Positions 1 through 11,578 of a stretch of 64,000 nucleotides of DNA are shown piece after piece. Source of the DNA: Combretum micranthum (taxonomy: Eukaryota > Streptophyta > Magnoliopsida > Myrtales > Combretaceae); the NCBI GenBank assembly GCA_024138025.1, contig JAMXBD010000065.1, positions 1,364,001-1,428,000 of the forward strand. Reading direction: 5' to 3'. Position numbers and translations under genes: made by a program. Position 1 is the stretch's first letter; each line of letters begins with the position of its first letter. Below the pieces are notes generated by a model. The model had not been told where the DNA came from. It saw only the letters and a list, made by a program, of their open reading frames with translations, and searched no databases.

Positions 1-2100
1 AACCAGTGTAAAACACGCGTTAGGGAATATTTGCTTTTTACCAATGACAGGTAAGCATTGGGTGAGTCTGGATGGACGCTACCACTAGGCAGCCCCATTC
101 GAGTAAGGTAGGATATCCCATGTGAGTAAGTATGAGAGACAACTGATGTGCACACAGCGTAAATCTTCATTGTCTATGGCTTCGAACTCCCATAGATATG
201 TTGTTTGCATTCATCACGTTTGTATTCATATCATTTATAGATAGATCTGTATGAATGCTAATTTAATGCTTGATAACTTGCGTAGTCAGTAGTAGTAAGG
301 AACGAACTCACTGGGCCATGGCTTTGCTCACTCTCTAATAATTTTTGTGTAAGAATAATGCTAGCTGGGACTGAGCCAAGAATGCATAAATAGTGCTCCC
401 CCGTCAAACTTACTTGAAGTTAGAAAGATAGGATACAAGGAACATAGAATACAATTTAGATAAATAATACAAATACTTGAGACTTTGTATTTTGTAGGTT
501 GAAACCCAATTTTACTATGTGGTAGAGGATAGTGATTCTCTGTGATCTTGATGGAATGTGGAAAGTTGGATTCCATAGTTGAGTTTTAATAATAGTATCA
601 TATGTATATGTTTAATTAATGTATGAGAAGTTAACAAATAATTAGAGTCTTGTAATCTCCGACTTACAAGATGATTCTCATATTACGGGTAATACGTGAT
701 ATGATAACTTTAGAATAATCTATTCCTATTAGAATCTTGACAGAAGTACATGCATGCTTCCTATTAATTGCATAGATAGTGAGGAAATGATCAAGAAAAA
801 GAGACTCAATTGACTTGCCTTATATGTGGTTATGTATAATCTTTTTGTCTTGATTATATGTTACTTAATGACTGACATGGGCCCAACTTTCCATTGCTCA
901 TTACATGTGCTGGTAATAACCCAAAAGCCAACAAAATTCATTTCCACTTTCCAATTTTGTAGGGGAATCAATTTTTAGTCCTATCTAATTTAGTGACTGG
1001 ACACTTGGAGAGCATATGCCTTAGGATATTTTCCACTCTTCTCTTCTCCCAGAGCTTCGGAGGGGAAGAACAAGGACACCGGCAACATATTTCTTTCTTT
1101 TCCTCTGTCATTTTTATTAGTTTCAGCATATTTTAGCTCTTTTTGTTTTCCTTTTATTTTGGGTCATGGATAATGTTTAACACTTATTTTTTTTTTAATG
1201 TTTCATAAAGTCTATGAATAGGTTATGTAGTTGTTGTCTTATGCCATTAGTTTAATATATTTGTTGTTGAGTTGTAAATTCAATTTTAGCAAAACTGTAT
1301 TTTGAGCAATTTTTCTTATATTTGTTAGATTAAGATTGTATTTGAGAAAATCATTTCTATTTGGTTATGTGAATAACTATTTAGCTTAAAAAATTGACAT
1401 AGAGACATGTAATTTGATTTAACTAAAGGTTTAAGAAATTAAAAATCATTAGTCCGATTAACTATTTTTGTAAAAAAAAAAAAAATTGCTTCATTGATTA
1501 AAAAAATTCTAAAACAACTAATGACTTGCATATACAAACACGTCATTGATTAATAATATACATACTAATTAATATTTCAATGAATTGGATCTTGACCATA
1601 ATTATTTGACGTGTTTAATATCCTATTTTATTAGAAAATTTAGTCCCCAGAAGATTTGCCGGAGACGGTGGACATCCTTGACAGAAGAGCACCAATTTTA
1701 GTAATCCTAGTTGCCCAACTGGTCAAAAAGGGGCTGCTAACTTTATATAGTATATTATAATTCATATTACTATCATACTAATAATCAAATTCAGGCAGAC
1801 AACATGGAAATCTTCAGGATCAAGTACAAGCATCCACGTTCCTTGATTTGTATGAGAAAAATAACTTGATATGTTCCTAAACGAATGACACCGAAAAGCT
1901 ACACGATCGCTATTAGTGCTTTTTAGAGCATGTTGAATGGTGGTTCTTAGCATAATTGTGTATATTAGCTGCCCGTTCACTTTACCATAGTACTAATTTC
2001 ATTATTACCCTATTTTTATATAAGAAAAAAAAATATGTTGGAAACAAAACAGTGGCTACTGCTATTCATGTATGACAACAAAAGTCGTGTTCATGTTCAT
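1..2100. other. Noncoding stretch, LTR-like debris at its left end
   Basis: No coding region is supported here. Bases 1-330 have the less AT-rich, non-repetitive look of an LTR fragment (for example the segment around 300-340), but no partner LTR, target duplication or domain was found. The rest is AT-rich DNA with short homopolymer runs (around 1180 and 1475). Short open frames at 361-576 and 1762-1980 resemble nothing recognisable and are probably chance. Confidence 0.4.
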
Positions 2101-3830
2101 GTAAAGGAGGATTTCGTCAAAATTTCAAGTGAAATTTCCGAATTCATAAGTGTTAGTTCTCTTATTTGATTTTGGCGATAACAAAGATCAAAGTGTTTCT
2201 AACCGATTTACTAAGTGTGCATTAAGAAATAGTTAAGATACAACGTGGTTGAATATATATGTGACAAATGAATCGTAGATTTAGTGCAAGATGCTTTGTG
2301 AGAATGTATTTTAGAAGAATGTTTAGAAGTGTTAGCCGCAGTGTTATAAGATAAAATCAAAAGCATGATCGGAATCATGATAGTGCAAAATCTGCAGATT
2401 ATTTATCTTAGAAAGATTTGTTAAAACTAAGATGAATTAATTAATGAGAAATCTCAGCTCCACTTATTAGATGTATTTGAATAATATATCTAATACATTC
2501 TACTAAATTTGGTAAATATCTAAGTTTAAAAATTAATTTTTGGAAGTGTAGGATGTGGAGCAAAATCAAGACATTTTCAGCTCTCTTCAATTCGATCTAA
2601 TGCGGTAATTTTTTCGATATTCTGAAAGTGAAGATAATTATTGAACGATATCCAAATTTTGTGTGATACTATAACGGAAGAATATGCACAAAGATAAGGA
2701 AATGATATGGGTAGACTTTTAGCTGAAGATCTGTTTCAATTTTTCAAATTCATCAAGATAGATTAATATTATCTTAAGTTAGTTATCATCTTTAAAGGAT
2801 TGTCATGCAAGGATTTTTATAAGGAAGATGAGTCAGCTGAATATTAAAAAAATTCAAAATTCCTAAATATCAGGAGATCGGTTGCAAAATCTAAAACAAA
2901 GCGGATAACATTGTATCTATTAGTTGAAAGTGAAGATTATCTACTAACGTCAAAGAACAATCGTTGTCAAGAAGGATATATAATCAGCGGCAATTCAAAT
3001 TTTCAACACAAGAGAAGTTAACCTAACATTCACCAACAAACTTTATACTCCTCACCGTGAGAAGCTTAGTTAGAATCGGGAGTAAATTACATTAGAAGAT
3101 CCTAATGTTCGAAGATAAGTTCATTTGAGATCTCAATATTTCAAGTAGTTAGAGAAGTAGGTTAGTTAGATCTTCATTGACACATGTCAATAAGAGAAGG
3201 GTCTTCTGAGTTTTAATTAAATATTTCTCCTATTGACAAATATCAATGGGATATGAATTGACCCACTTCTCCAAATGTTGAACCACTTTTGAACCACTAA
3301 AAACGTTGGAACCTCAAATCAACTTATCTTTAAGCGTTAGGATCTTTTGGTGTAATTTACCCTTCGAATATGCTTTTACTTTAGGTGTTTAATTTCTTAA
3401 AGATTTCATTGTACCTGAATCAAATCTTATCTACTCTTTTCATGGAGAGCTAGTGTTTGGTGAGATAATTACTCTTAATATCTTGTAGATCTGTGATAGC
3501 TGAGAGTGTAAGGCTAGTGAAACAGAGCAAGATTGATTGGTATCTATAATCTCTCATTTGGTTGGATTAGTATAATGAATCAGTGTGGGATTATTGGGTT
3601 TCCAACCATGGAGTCGAAAGAGAAGACTGACTCACAAGAAATAACTTTTTTTAATCTTGCGCCTCATTTACTTTATTGTACTTTACTTTGATTATTTCTT
3701 TATTTGTTCTTTAAGTGTTGTTATATCATTAATCTAAGTAAACTTGAAGAGAGATTTTAACAAAAGGTTTCAAATTAAAAAAGTTTTAATTAGAAATTAA
3801 TTCACCCCCATGCAGCGGTATTTCCATCTG
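2100..3830. repeat. Degenerate LTR-like noncoding DNA interrupted by a MITE
   Basis: The segment is noncoding. Near 2165-2200 it carries a 'gataacaaag' motif of the kind that often sits near the start of plant Copia (SIRE/Tork-like) LTRs; a similar motif recurs at about 34620. A separate inverted-repeat element (3078-3363) is inserted in the middle. No paired LTR or target duplication could be matched by eye, so the LTR assignment is inference from general resemblance. Confidence 0.3.
3078..3363. mobile_element. MITE, family A copy 1 (long inverted repeat)
   Basis: The two halves are inverted copies of each other. The left end begins gggagtaaattac and the reverse complement of the right end reads aagggtaaattac, and similarity continues for about 90-100 bases inward (for example 'agatcctaa' and 'agataagtt' in both arms). 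The central part matches the element at 13631-13875 closely in the opposite orientation, which shows this is a dispersed family and not a chance hairpin. No coding capacity. No clear target duplication was found. Confidence 0.7.
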
Positions 3831-4440
3831 CTAGACAAGATCTATTAAGGTAAATGATCGTCCCATCTTCCACCAAATTCCTAAGCATAGACTCTTAGCA
3901 TATCCTTTAATATCTATATACTCCTTTTCGACCGTCCATTTGTCTAAGGATAATATGTTGTCCTATACTGTAGATGTGTGCCTAAAACTTTATGTAAACT
4001 CTTCTAAAATTGGCTTAACAATCGTGGATCTCTACCTGAAATGATCGATACAAACATACCATGTAATCTAACTATCTCCTGAGCCAAAAAAAAATCTAAC
4101 TATCTCCTGCATATGTATTTCGGCCATCTTCTGTAAGGAACATCTGACCTTCAATGACATGCAGTGTGCAAATTTAGTCAACTAATCAATAATAACCAAA
4201 ACCACCTCATGCCCAGCTAGTGTCCTCGATAATGCTGCCACAACATCTATAGTATTACACTCCTATTCCACTCTGGAATAGGTAAAGGTTGCAACTTTCC
4301 TCTAGGTCTTTGATGCTCAACTCGAATCTACCATCAAGTCATACATTTAGAGACATACTCGGCTAAATCCCTTTTCATAGTTTCTACCAATAATACTTCT
4401 TCAAGTCTTTGTAGCTACTTGTATTAAGGATTAGTTAATA
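3830..4440 (-). pseudogene. Ty3/Gypsy integrase relic
   Basis: Read on the minus strand, about 4100 down to 3850 translates, across several stops, to a degenerate Ty3/Gypsy integrase core: EIVRLHGMFVSIISGRDPR followed by a segment aligning with the usual 'FWKSLQKALGTQL..STAYHPQTDGQSER' block (here KSLHKVLGTHLQYRTTYYP, stop, TNGRSKR). The region up to about 4400 matches the 'D-rich integrase core plus zinc-finger' part only loosely. At least three stops lie within about 200 bases, so it is long dead. It is oriented opposite to the adjacent Copia relic, so the two come from separate insertions. Confidence 0.7.
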
Positions 4441-4449
4441 TTATGCAGT

Positions 4450-7400
4450 TCACTCTACCTGATGACTGTGTAGTAGGTGGATTAGTTGAATTAGAAGTTT
4501 GTAAAGTTTTAGTTGATAGGCGTATTGTGCAAGATGTTTCTTAAGAACTCATCAAAATGATGAAGCATAGTTATCAGAATCTAGGGGAGTCTATTGCTAA
4601 TTTGGTTTATTATGCTAGTAACACTCATGTTTCATCTTGTTTTAGTGCTTTGAATGACAATTTTAGTTCTTGGATTGTTGGTTCGAGTATTAATGACCAT
4701 ATCACTCCCTATAAATCACTTATTGCTAACCCAAAAACACTATCTACACCTATTTTAGTTGGAATACCTTATGGAACTTCTAAATTTATTCATCTTGTTG
4801 GGACTATTCACTTAAAACTTCTGTTTGTTCATAAAGTGTTAGTTGATGCTTCCTTTGCTATCATCATTAATTCTTCTTCACTTGTTATTTGGGACCAGAA
4901 AACTAATGAAATTGTTACGAAGCTAAGTCGAGTAATGGATTGTATATGATAAAGCCTTTGATCATTAAGAGTTTTACTTTTCTATGTTTGAATATACCTC
5001 ATAAACTTGCTTTTATCAATTTTCTTGTAATAGATCCGGTTATTTGCATTTATTTCATGCAAGATAAGGACATTCTTCTTGTTCCAAATGACAACATATT
5101 AATCCTTGCAAATCTCTTGGTATGAATAATTTTGTATGTGATGTGTGTAATGAAGCTAAAGCATACCAACTTCCTTTCGCTAGAAGTGATAGTATTTCAT
5201 CCATAAAGTTCCATTTATTGCATTTGGATATTAGGGGTCCATATCATGCCACTTATGTTTTAGGAGCAAAATATTTCCTTACTATTCTAAATTATAATAC
5301 AAGACGTACTTGGACTTATTTACTTCATAATAAGTCTCAAGCACCTGTTGTTGTTTCAAATTCTTAGGATATGTTTTCCATAATTTCTCTTTTATTCCTA
5401 AGTGTCTTTGGTTTGATAATGGAGCAAAATTTTTGTCGCATATGTGTTAGCATCTCTTTGATAGTTTAAAAATTGCACATCAACGCACTATGGCATATGC
5501 TTAAAAAAAATGAGAATTGAGTGTAAGCATTGCCATCTTCTAGATACGATTAGAATCTTACAATTATATGCCAATTTTTCAAAAGAATTCGGGGAGACTA
5601 AATAGTGTTCCTACCTCTACATGCCTTATCAATAAAATGCCATTGTCTTCTTTTGGTTAGAAATCTCCACATGAGATTTTATTGGGAGAGAAACCATATT
5701 ATGATGCCTTATCAATATAATACCTTTCTTTTGCCATTAAATCTCCTATATGAGAGACACATTTTATTCATAAGGTGCTAAATGTGTGTTCAAAGGCTAT
5801 GTTTCAAGTCAAAAAATCCACATACTCATGATATTTTAGTTAGTAGAGATGTTATATTTAATAAACATGTGTTTTGTTTCAAGTAAGAGTTTGTTCTTTG
5901 TTCCTTTTACTTCAAATTCAATCATGAAATTAGGTCTCATATTTCTTGGTGATTTTGGTGGTTTTGTTCCTTTTATGTATGTTCATGTTACTAATCAATC
6001 CATGATCAACGATTCTTTTGATACACATGATAGTCCTGATGTTGATTCTTCTTTTGATGTGTGAAGAACATCTAGAATTCAAAAACTTCTAGTTGGTTAA
6101 ATTATTTTCCTTATTCCCTTCACACTAGTTCAACTTGTTTTGCTTTTCTTCAAACACTTCTTGCCCTTTGTTCTCTGTTGATAACTTTGCTTCTTAGCCT
6201 CTTAATTATGTAGCTTCTTTAGCACATATTTTGGCAATCAATAAAAATATTGTCATTTACAAGCATCACAAGATCTATGTTTAGTGTTAGCCACAAACAA
6301 GAAGCTAGATGCCTTATAACTCAATGATACTTGGGAATTTACTACTTTGCTCCTATGTAAACAAGCTATTATGTGCAAATGGGTTTATAAGGTTAACTAT
6401 AAACCTAACGGTTCTATTGAATGATATAAAGCTCATCTAGATGCTAAAAAGCATACTTAAGTTGAGGGTGAAGATTATCATGCTACCTTTTCCCCTATAG
6501 CTTGTTTGGGAATAACTAAGATCCTTCTTGTAGTACCTGTTGCTAGAGATTGGCCCTTATATCAATTAAACATTAACAATGCATTCTCACACGGTTTTCT
6601 TAAAGAAGAAATTTATATATGTCTGCCTGAAAGGTATTTTAAGGTTTTGCCTCAGCAAATTTGAACTTAAAAGATTACTTTATGGTCTTAGACAAGCTTC
6701 TAGATAATAGAATGGGGAAATGTGCCAATTTTTAAGTCACCATGGTTTTATTTAGTCGAAGATAGATTATTCTCTATTTACAAGGCAACTTGGTATTGAA
6801 TTTACTGTAGTACTCATGTGTGTTGATGATTTACTTGGGACATGAATAGGTTCAACTACCATTTCCTTATTGAAACTACAAATTCATGATACTTCTACTA
6901 TCAATGACCTTGGTCTTGCACGTTTCTTTTTAGGCCTTGAATTGCATTGCACTACTAAGGGTTTATTGGTTCACTAACAAAAGTCTATCATATATCTTCT
7001 CTTTGATGTTGGTTTAACAGCTGCAAGCACATTTCTCAATCATTACCAATTGGTTTTAAGATGCTTGAGATGTAAGCATTCTTCTTTTATAGTCTAAAGT
7101 TATAGAGTATAGACATATTATTGATAGGCTTCTCTATTTGACTATCACTCATTCTAACATTTCCTATTGGCAAATCCTCATTCAAATCATTTTTCAGCTG
7201 CACATCATGTTCTTTGTTATCTAAAAGGGTCTTCCTCTCTTAGACTCTTTTATTTAGCTACTAAAACTTCGGATTGATGGCTTTTTCAAATATTGATTAG
7301 GGAACCTCTATGCATGATATGCAGTCTTTGACAGGTTATTGTACTATGTTGGGTTCGACTTTGGTTTCATGGAAAACCAAATAGTAGCACATGGTTAGTA

Positions 7401-7770
7401 CCTCTTTTATTGGGGTAGAATACCATAGTTTAGCTATTGCAAACAAGGAGTTTTTGTGCGTTTCTTACATTCTTCATGATTCCATGTTCCAATTTCTCTT
7501 CCTATTCCTTTAATGTGTGATAACAAATTACTATGCAATTACTACTTATCCTTATTTGCATGGGTGCTCAAAGCACATTGAAGTTAATGTTCACTTCTTT
7601 CGAGATCATGTACTAATGGGCTTTTTGTAGCCACTTTATATCTCTTTTCATACTCAGCTCATCTTTTAACAAACTCTATTCCATTGGCTTGACTACTTTC
7701 TTTTTGTTCCAACATGGGCTTTGTAATAGCTCCAACTTAAGAGGGGACTATGAAAAATAGAGCTTTTTTA
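4450..7770 (+). pseudogene. Degenerate Ty1/Copia gag-pol internal region
   Basis: Pieces of a Copia polyprotein follow in the canonical order on the plus strand. The protease/linker region is at 4557-4949 (SNPKTLS-like and HLVGTIHL blocks). The integrase zinc-finger/core start is at 5122-5367 (CDVCNEAKAYQLPF, LHLDIRGPYHATYVLGAKYFLTI). More integrase lies around 5400-5700 (FDNGAKFLS, INKMPLSSF). The reverse transcriptase is at about 6280-7000 (CKWVYKVNYKPNGSIE, SPIACLGITKILL, and the active-site region MCVDDLL near 6820). RNase H is at about 7310-7400 (MQSLTGYCTMLGSTLVSWKTK). The order PR-IN-RT-RH identifies Copia. Many stops and frameshifts and no recognisable flanking LTRs mean it is an old, inactive copy. 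Confidence 0.85.
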
Positions 7771-8382
7771 TTTATAGTAGCCTCATGTCAAAATTTATGT
7801 ATAGAAGTGTCATTAATTGATTGGTTGTATAGTTTAGTCTATTATTCTTGCATGAATAGTTTTTTTTTCCCAATTGTGTATTGTTGAGATATTGATTAGA
7901 TTTAACAAGTTATGTTGCTATGAGTCATTTCTCTTTAATTCTTCAAGTTTCTATTAACTTCATTGTAGTTTCTTCAAGCTCCACACCAACATCCATATTA
8001 TGAAGGTTGTTCAAGAGTTTATCCCTTGGATTGCCACATCCAACGATTTTTACCATATGTCAAAAATTGAAAATTTATGTTATCTTCTAATAATTGAAAA
8101 TTCCAAGCTTTGGACCAGTCATCCATCACAATAAATGCTAAAACCATTATTTGTAACACATTCTTGCCATATATAAATTAAATGCCTTGATAATGTAAAC
8201 CAAAGGCCTTCACAATACTAAAACAAGGAGAATTGCTTCAAGCTTTGTTAAATATCAAATCAGACAATAATTTATGTTTTCTTTATTACAAGCCAAATCA
8301 TATGGGTCAAATTTAAATTGATCAATTTATTTGACATTATGATACATCTCTTCTTATAAGATGAATGAAACTCATGATACTA
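7771..8382. other. Noncoding stretch
   Basis: AT-rich sequence between the Copia relic and the orphan OMT exon. No coding frame, tRNA-like box or clear repeat was seen. Downstream of the OMT exon's stop it might include remnants of that gene's 3' region, but nothing shows this. Confidence 0.4.
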
Positions 8383-8678
8383 TTATAGAAAAGTCTCAAT
8401 GATGGACGTCAAAGTAGGAATTTGAATGAAACTGTAGCATGGAAAGCCTCCATCTTTTAGTAATTCCATCCATTTGAGTTTAGTTCTTTCTTTTGCACTT
8501 GAATTGTATGTAGCCATTGCCATATCAAAAGCTACGTGAATTTCATTAAACATATCATCTCCACTTGGTTTCAACACTATTTCAACAATAATTAGCTTAC
8601 CATTACATTTTGTTATTGCCTTTCTACAGTTTTTTAAGATCTTACACAATCATCATGGCTCCAGCTATGCATTATCCA
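8383..8678 (-). pseudogene. Orphan O-methyltransferase exon 2 (COMT-type)
   Basis: On the minus strand, an AG acceptor at 8680-8679 is followed by codons for WIMHSWSHDDC, equivalent to the WIMHDWSDEDC catalytic block of the OMT copy at 28989. After a one-base deletion the reading frame continues as KILKNCRKAI... EIVLKPSGDDMF... KDGGFPCYSFIQIPTLTSIIETFL and stops at 8383-8385, matching exon 2 of that copy to its end. The family uses S-adenosylmethionine to methylate phenolic or related hydroxyl groups, and the His of the HDW block is the catalytic base; here the block reads HSW. No matching exon 1 was found upstream on this strand. This is therefore a detached, broken exon. Confidence 0.88.
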
Positions 8679-11140
8679 CTGCATTACAAATGAGACATAG
8701 AGTCACTAGTTATTAATTATTACTTCATCTTCTAGTGAAATATTTTTTCACAAGGACAGTGGTATATCATACACCAACATTAGAACATTTTTTTATATAT
8801 ATAATGATATATTCATTCTTAAATATACATATGTGTGATTATATATAGTAAATACAACATGGTTGACACGGGCTAGGATATCATGTGGCTACATTGTAAG
8901 TCTTATTTTAGAAATAATCTATTTTCACTTTTGTTCTATCCAACTATATCTATATCTATATTTTGGCCACCTATTGATATTCGGACATTTATATATTTTT
9001 ATTAGTATTTTATACTATCTCTAACTCTAAAATCCTAGTCGTATGAGTAATAAATAAGTACAAATCATATTTGGCATGGTAATAAAAAAGTGTAGTTTCT
9101 TAAAAAGGGAAAAGAGGAAAATTATTGTTCTTGTTTTACGTATTACCACAAGGTTTTTTTTTTTTTTTTTCCCTGCATAATAACTCGTATATATATGTAA
9201 TGTGTAGTATCACCATGATCTTAAAGTTTCTAAAATGTTATTGATATATTCTATAGTCTAGTCCTACCAAGTTGTGCTATGATGACCTAATTTGATATTG
9301 GACATTTTCTTACATTTTTTATTTAGGGATAAAAAAAAAAAAGAAAATTGTTTTGAGTTTGCTATTATTTTTCCTAAAGAAAGGAATACTAAAACTAGAA
9401 ATTGATATATGAAAGTGTATATGATCACTATGATATTAGTAATTGACGTGGAATAAAGAAACCAACTAATCCAATGTTATGTTTAGTATATGAGAATTGA
9501 TTAAAATAAAATTATGATTCTAGATTCCATTATCATTTCTAGGTTTGGAAGTGTTTTCTAAAAGCCAGAATCACTTGAGACTCCTTTTGGCTCTAACTAA
9601 TGCTAACTATTTGAATTACCTTTTTTTTTTTTCTAACCATATATTTATAATCCACATTTATTACTAAGAGTGTTTTTTTTAAATAAAAATTTTATTCCAT
9701 TCCAATTTGTGATATATCCAAACATAAAATGCATTCCTATTCCTTTACTCATTTGTCATTCCATCCCATTCCATTTCTTCAATTTTACTCTATTCCACTC
9801 TAGGTGAGTTTTGTGTACCAAATGTAACATAAGAGTAAAGAAAATAATAAGAAAATTTATTGAAACCAAATTAGAAAACTTTTATTCTCTTGTTTAAATT
9901 GCATTTCTTTATATGGGAACAAGTATATAAAATTACAAAAATCAGGATGTTGACTTCAACTAACTCAAAAAATGTCATTGGCCTGTAACAACAGTTAGAT
10001 TAATTTGTATTTTTTGAAACATTATACATTATGCTCTTTAGTCATTACTTCTTGAAGAATAAAAGAACTCCATAACAATATTGATTAATGTGAAAATTAG
10101 TGAAAAAATCATGCTCTCACATTACATACAAGTTAAATGGCTTCAAGTCACTAAACAAGCATTACATAAACTTGAGAAAAAGTACGTTCCCTTACGCATC
10201 CCATACCCTCCCCTTTTTAAACAACATAATATCATTTATGAAGACACTATGCAAGTGAGAAAATTTATGTTGTGTAATATGATTTCATGGTCAAACCAAA
10301 AATTAACTAAATTATATCTTGACTAATAATTTGAATAAGTGGTAGAGCAAAAATAATCAAACTTAATTATGGCTCATATAGAAATTTTTGAATTAGTAGG
10401 CTTGAGATAGGGTTCATTAAAATTGTCCCACACATTTTTAACATTTTTCTGCAAGTTTAGGTGTTAGTTCGGTTCTATTATGAATAATAATGATGACCAC
10501 TTGTTACTAACTAGCATACTGTCTATGAGGGTAAGCCACTTTATTTCAAAATTTACTATTTGAACTCTAGATCAGCTAAGATTGCTTACTCTGCTTCTTT
10601 AATCTTTATGTAAACTCTCTATAATTATTGTGTCAAAATTGCTAATGCTTTCCTATTCACTTGAGCATACACTACATACATATAATATATATAACAAACC
10701 TTTGCATCGAAGCAACTTGTAAGCTTATTGATCTTGATGCAGCCTAAGCTCAGTTTGCAAATGAGTAAAATTAGATCTCAAAATAAAGTTAGTTATTTAA
10801 TTATCATACTTATATTTCCATTTAAGCTCATTAGCAAGCTCATTTAATCTTGTGAGCTTTCTCATCTCGTGTTTATGGTCACTGGTTTTATATTAAATAA
10901 GCTAAGCTTGAAATTTAAATTTTTTTTCAAGCTCGATTTCATCTAGCTTATTTGTAGCTATAGTTATTTATAATTAATTAGTAATATAGTCCTTACAATT
11001 GCGACTCAATCGAATGGATGAACACTACACACTCAAATGCAAAAAAAAATAAGCAAAAGGAAAATACTATTATTTTAGAAAAAGATAACTATAAAAAAAG
11101 GAACTATACTACTAGTCAATATCGTATTAAGAAGAAAACT
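8679..11140. other. Noncoding AT-rich stretch
   Basis: No OMT first exon or other gene was found upstream of the orphan exon. Around 9473-9831 both ends weakly resemble inverted repeats (ttatgtttagtatat versus ttacatttggtacac in reverse complement) and the right part is rich in attccatt, as in some PIF/Harbinger-type MITEs, but the match is poor. Around 10730-10960 there are scattered 'aagctcat' words like those in the hAT-like repeats at 17.2 and 31 kb. Poly-T runs occur at 9154-9170 and 9621-9633. Confidence 0.35.
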
Positions 11141-11578
11141 TGTCATACCCCATCCCAGGCACAATTGCAGCTGTGGGGGCCCTAGGTCCACAGACTACCA
11201 TGGGCAGTTAGCGTGATGCTAGGAACACTAGTCTCTATCCAGAGCCACCTCAGGCAACTCTTTTAGGACACAAATTGATATTGTTCTCCTACCCATAGCA
11301 TTCGAGTCTAGGTTACAGCCTCGTGGACTCGAACCTTGGATGTAGGCCTTTTGTTTGCCTCGCGGGCAATACCTTTCACCAATTGAGAGCCCAATTGGTG
11401 AAAGGCGCAAAAAGCCTACGTCCGGGGTCCAAGTCTACGAGGTTGCAGCTTAGACTTGAATGCTACAGGGTCTTTGGATAAGGGCTAGTGTCCCTGGTAT
11501 CACGTTGCCTGTCTAAGGTGGTCTACGGACCTAGGGCCGCCCCACAAATCCAATTGTGCTTGGGATGGGGGTGTGACA
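11141..11578. mobile_element. Fold-back element made of two divergent tRNA-like units
   Basis: A 438-bp near-palindrome. The left end starts tgtcataccccatccca and the reverse complement of the right end starts tgtcacacccccatccca; the arms stay alignable to the centre at about 11375-11390. From the centre outward, each arm starts with a tRNA A-box-like segment (ctcaattggtgaaagg on the left arm read in minus, gcccaattggtgaaagg on the right arm in plus). About 40 bases on comes a B-box-like segment: ggttcgagtcc on the left arm (minus), and ggtccaagtct on the right arm (plus). So it looks like two tRNA-derived (SINE-like) units head to head. It is much GC-richer than its surroundings. No clear target duplication was seen. 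Confidence 0.7.

Noticed and set aside
9473..9831. PIF/Harbinger-type MITE
   Set aside because: The ends pair poorly and no 3-bp target duplication could be set; kept only as a remark in the noncoding entry.
11141..11578. An intact tRNA gene in the fold-back
   Set aside because: Boxes A and B are present but no matching acceptor stem or anticodon arm could be drawn; it fits a tRNA-derived repeat better.
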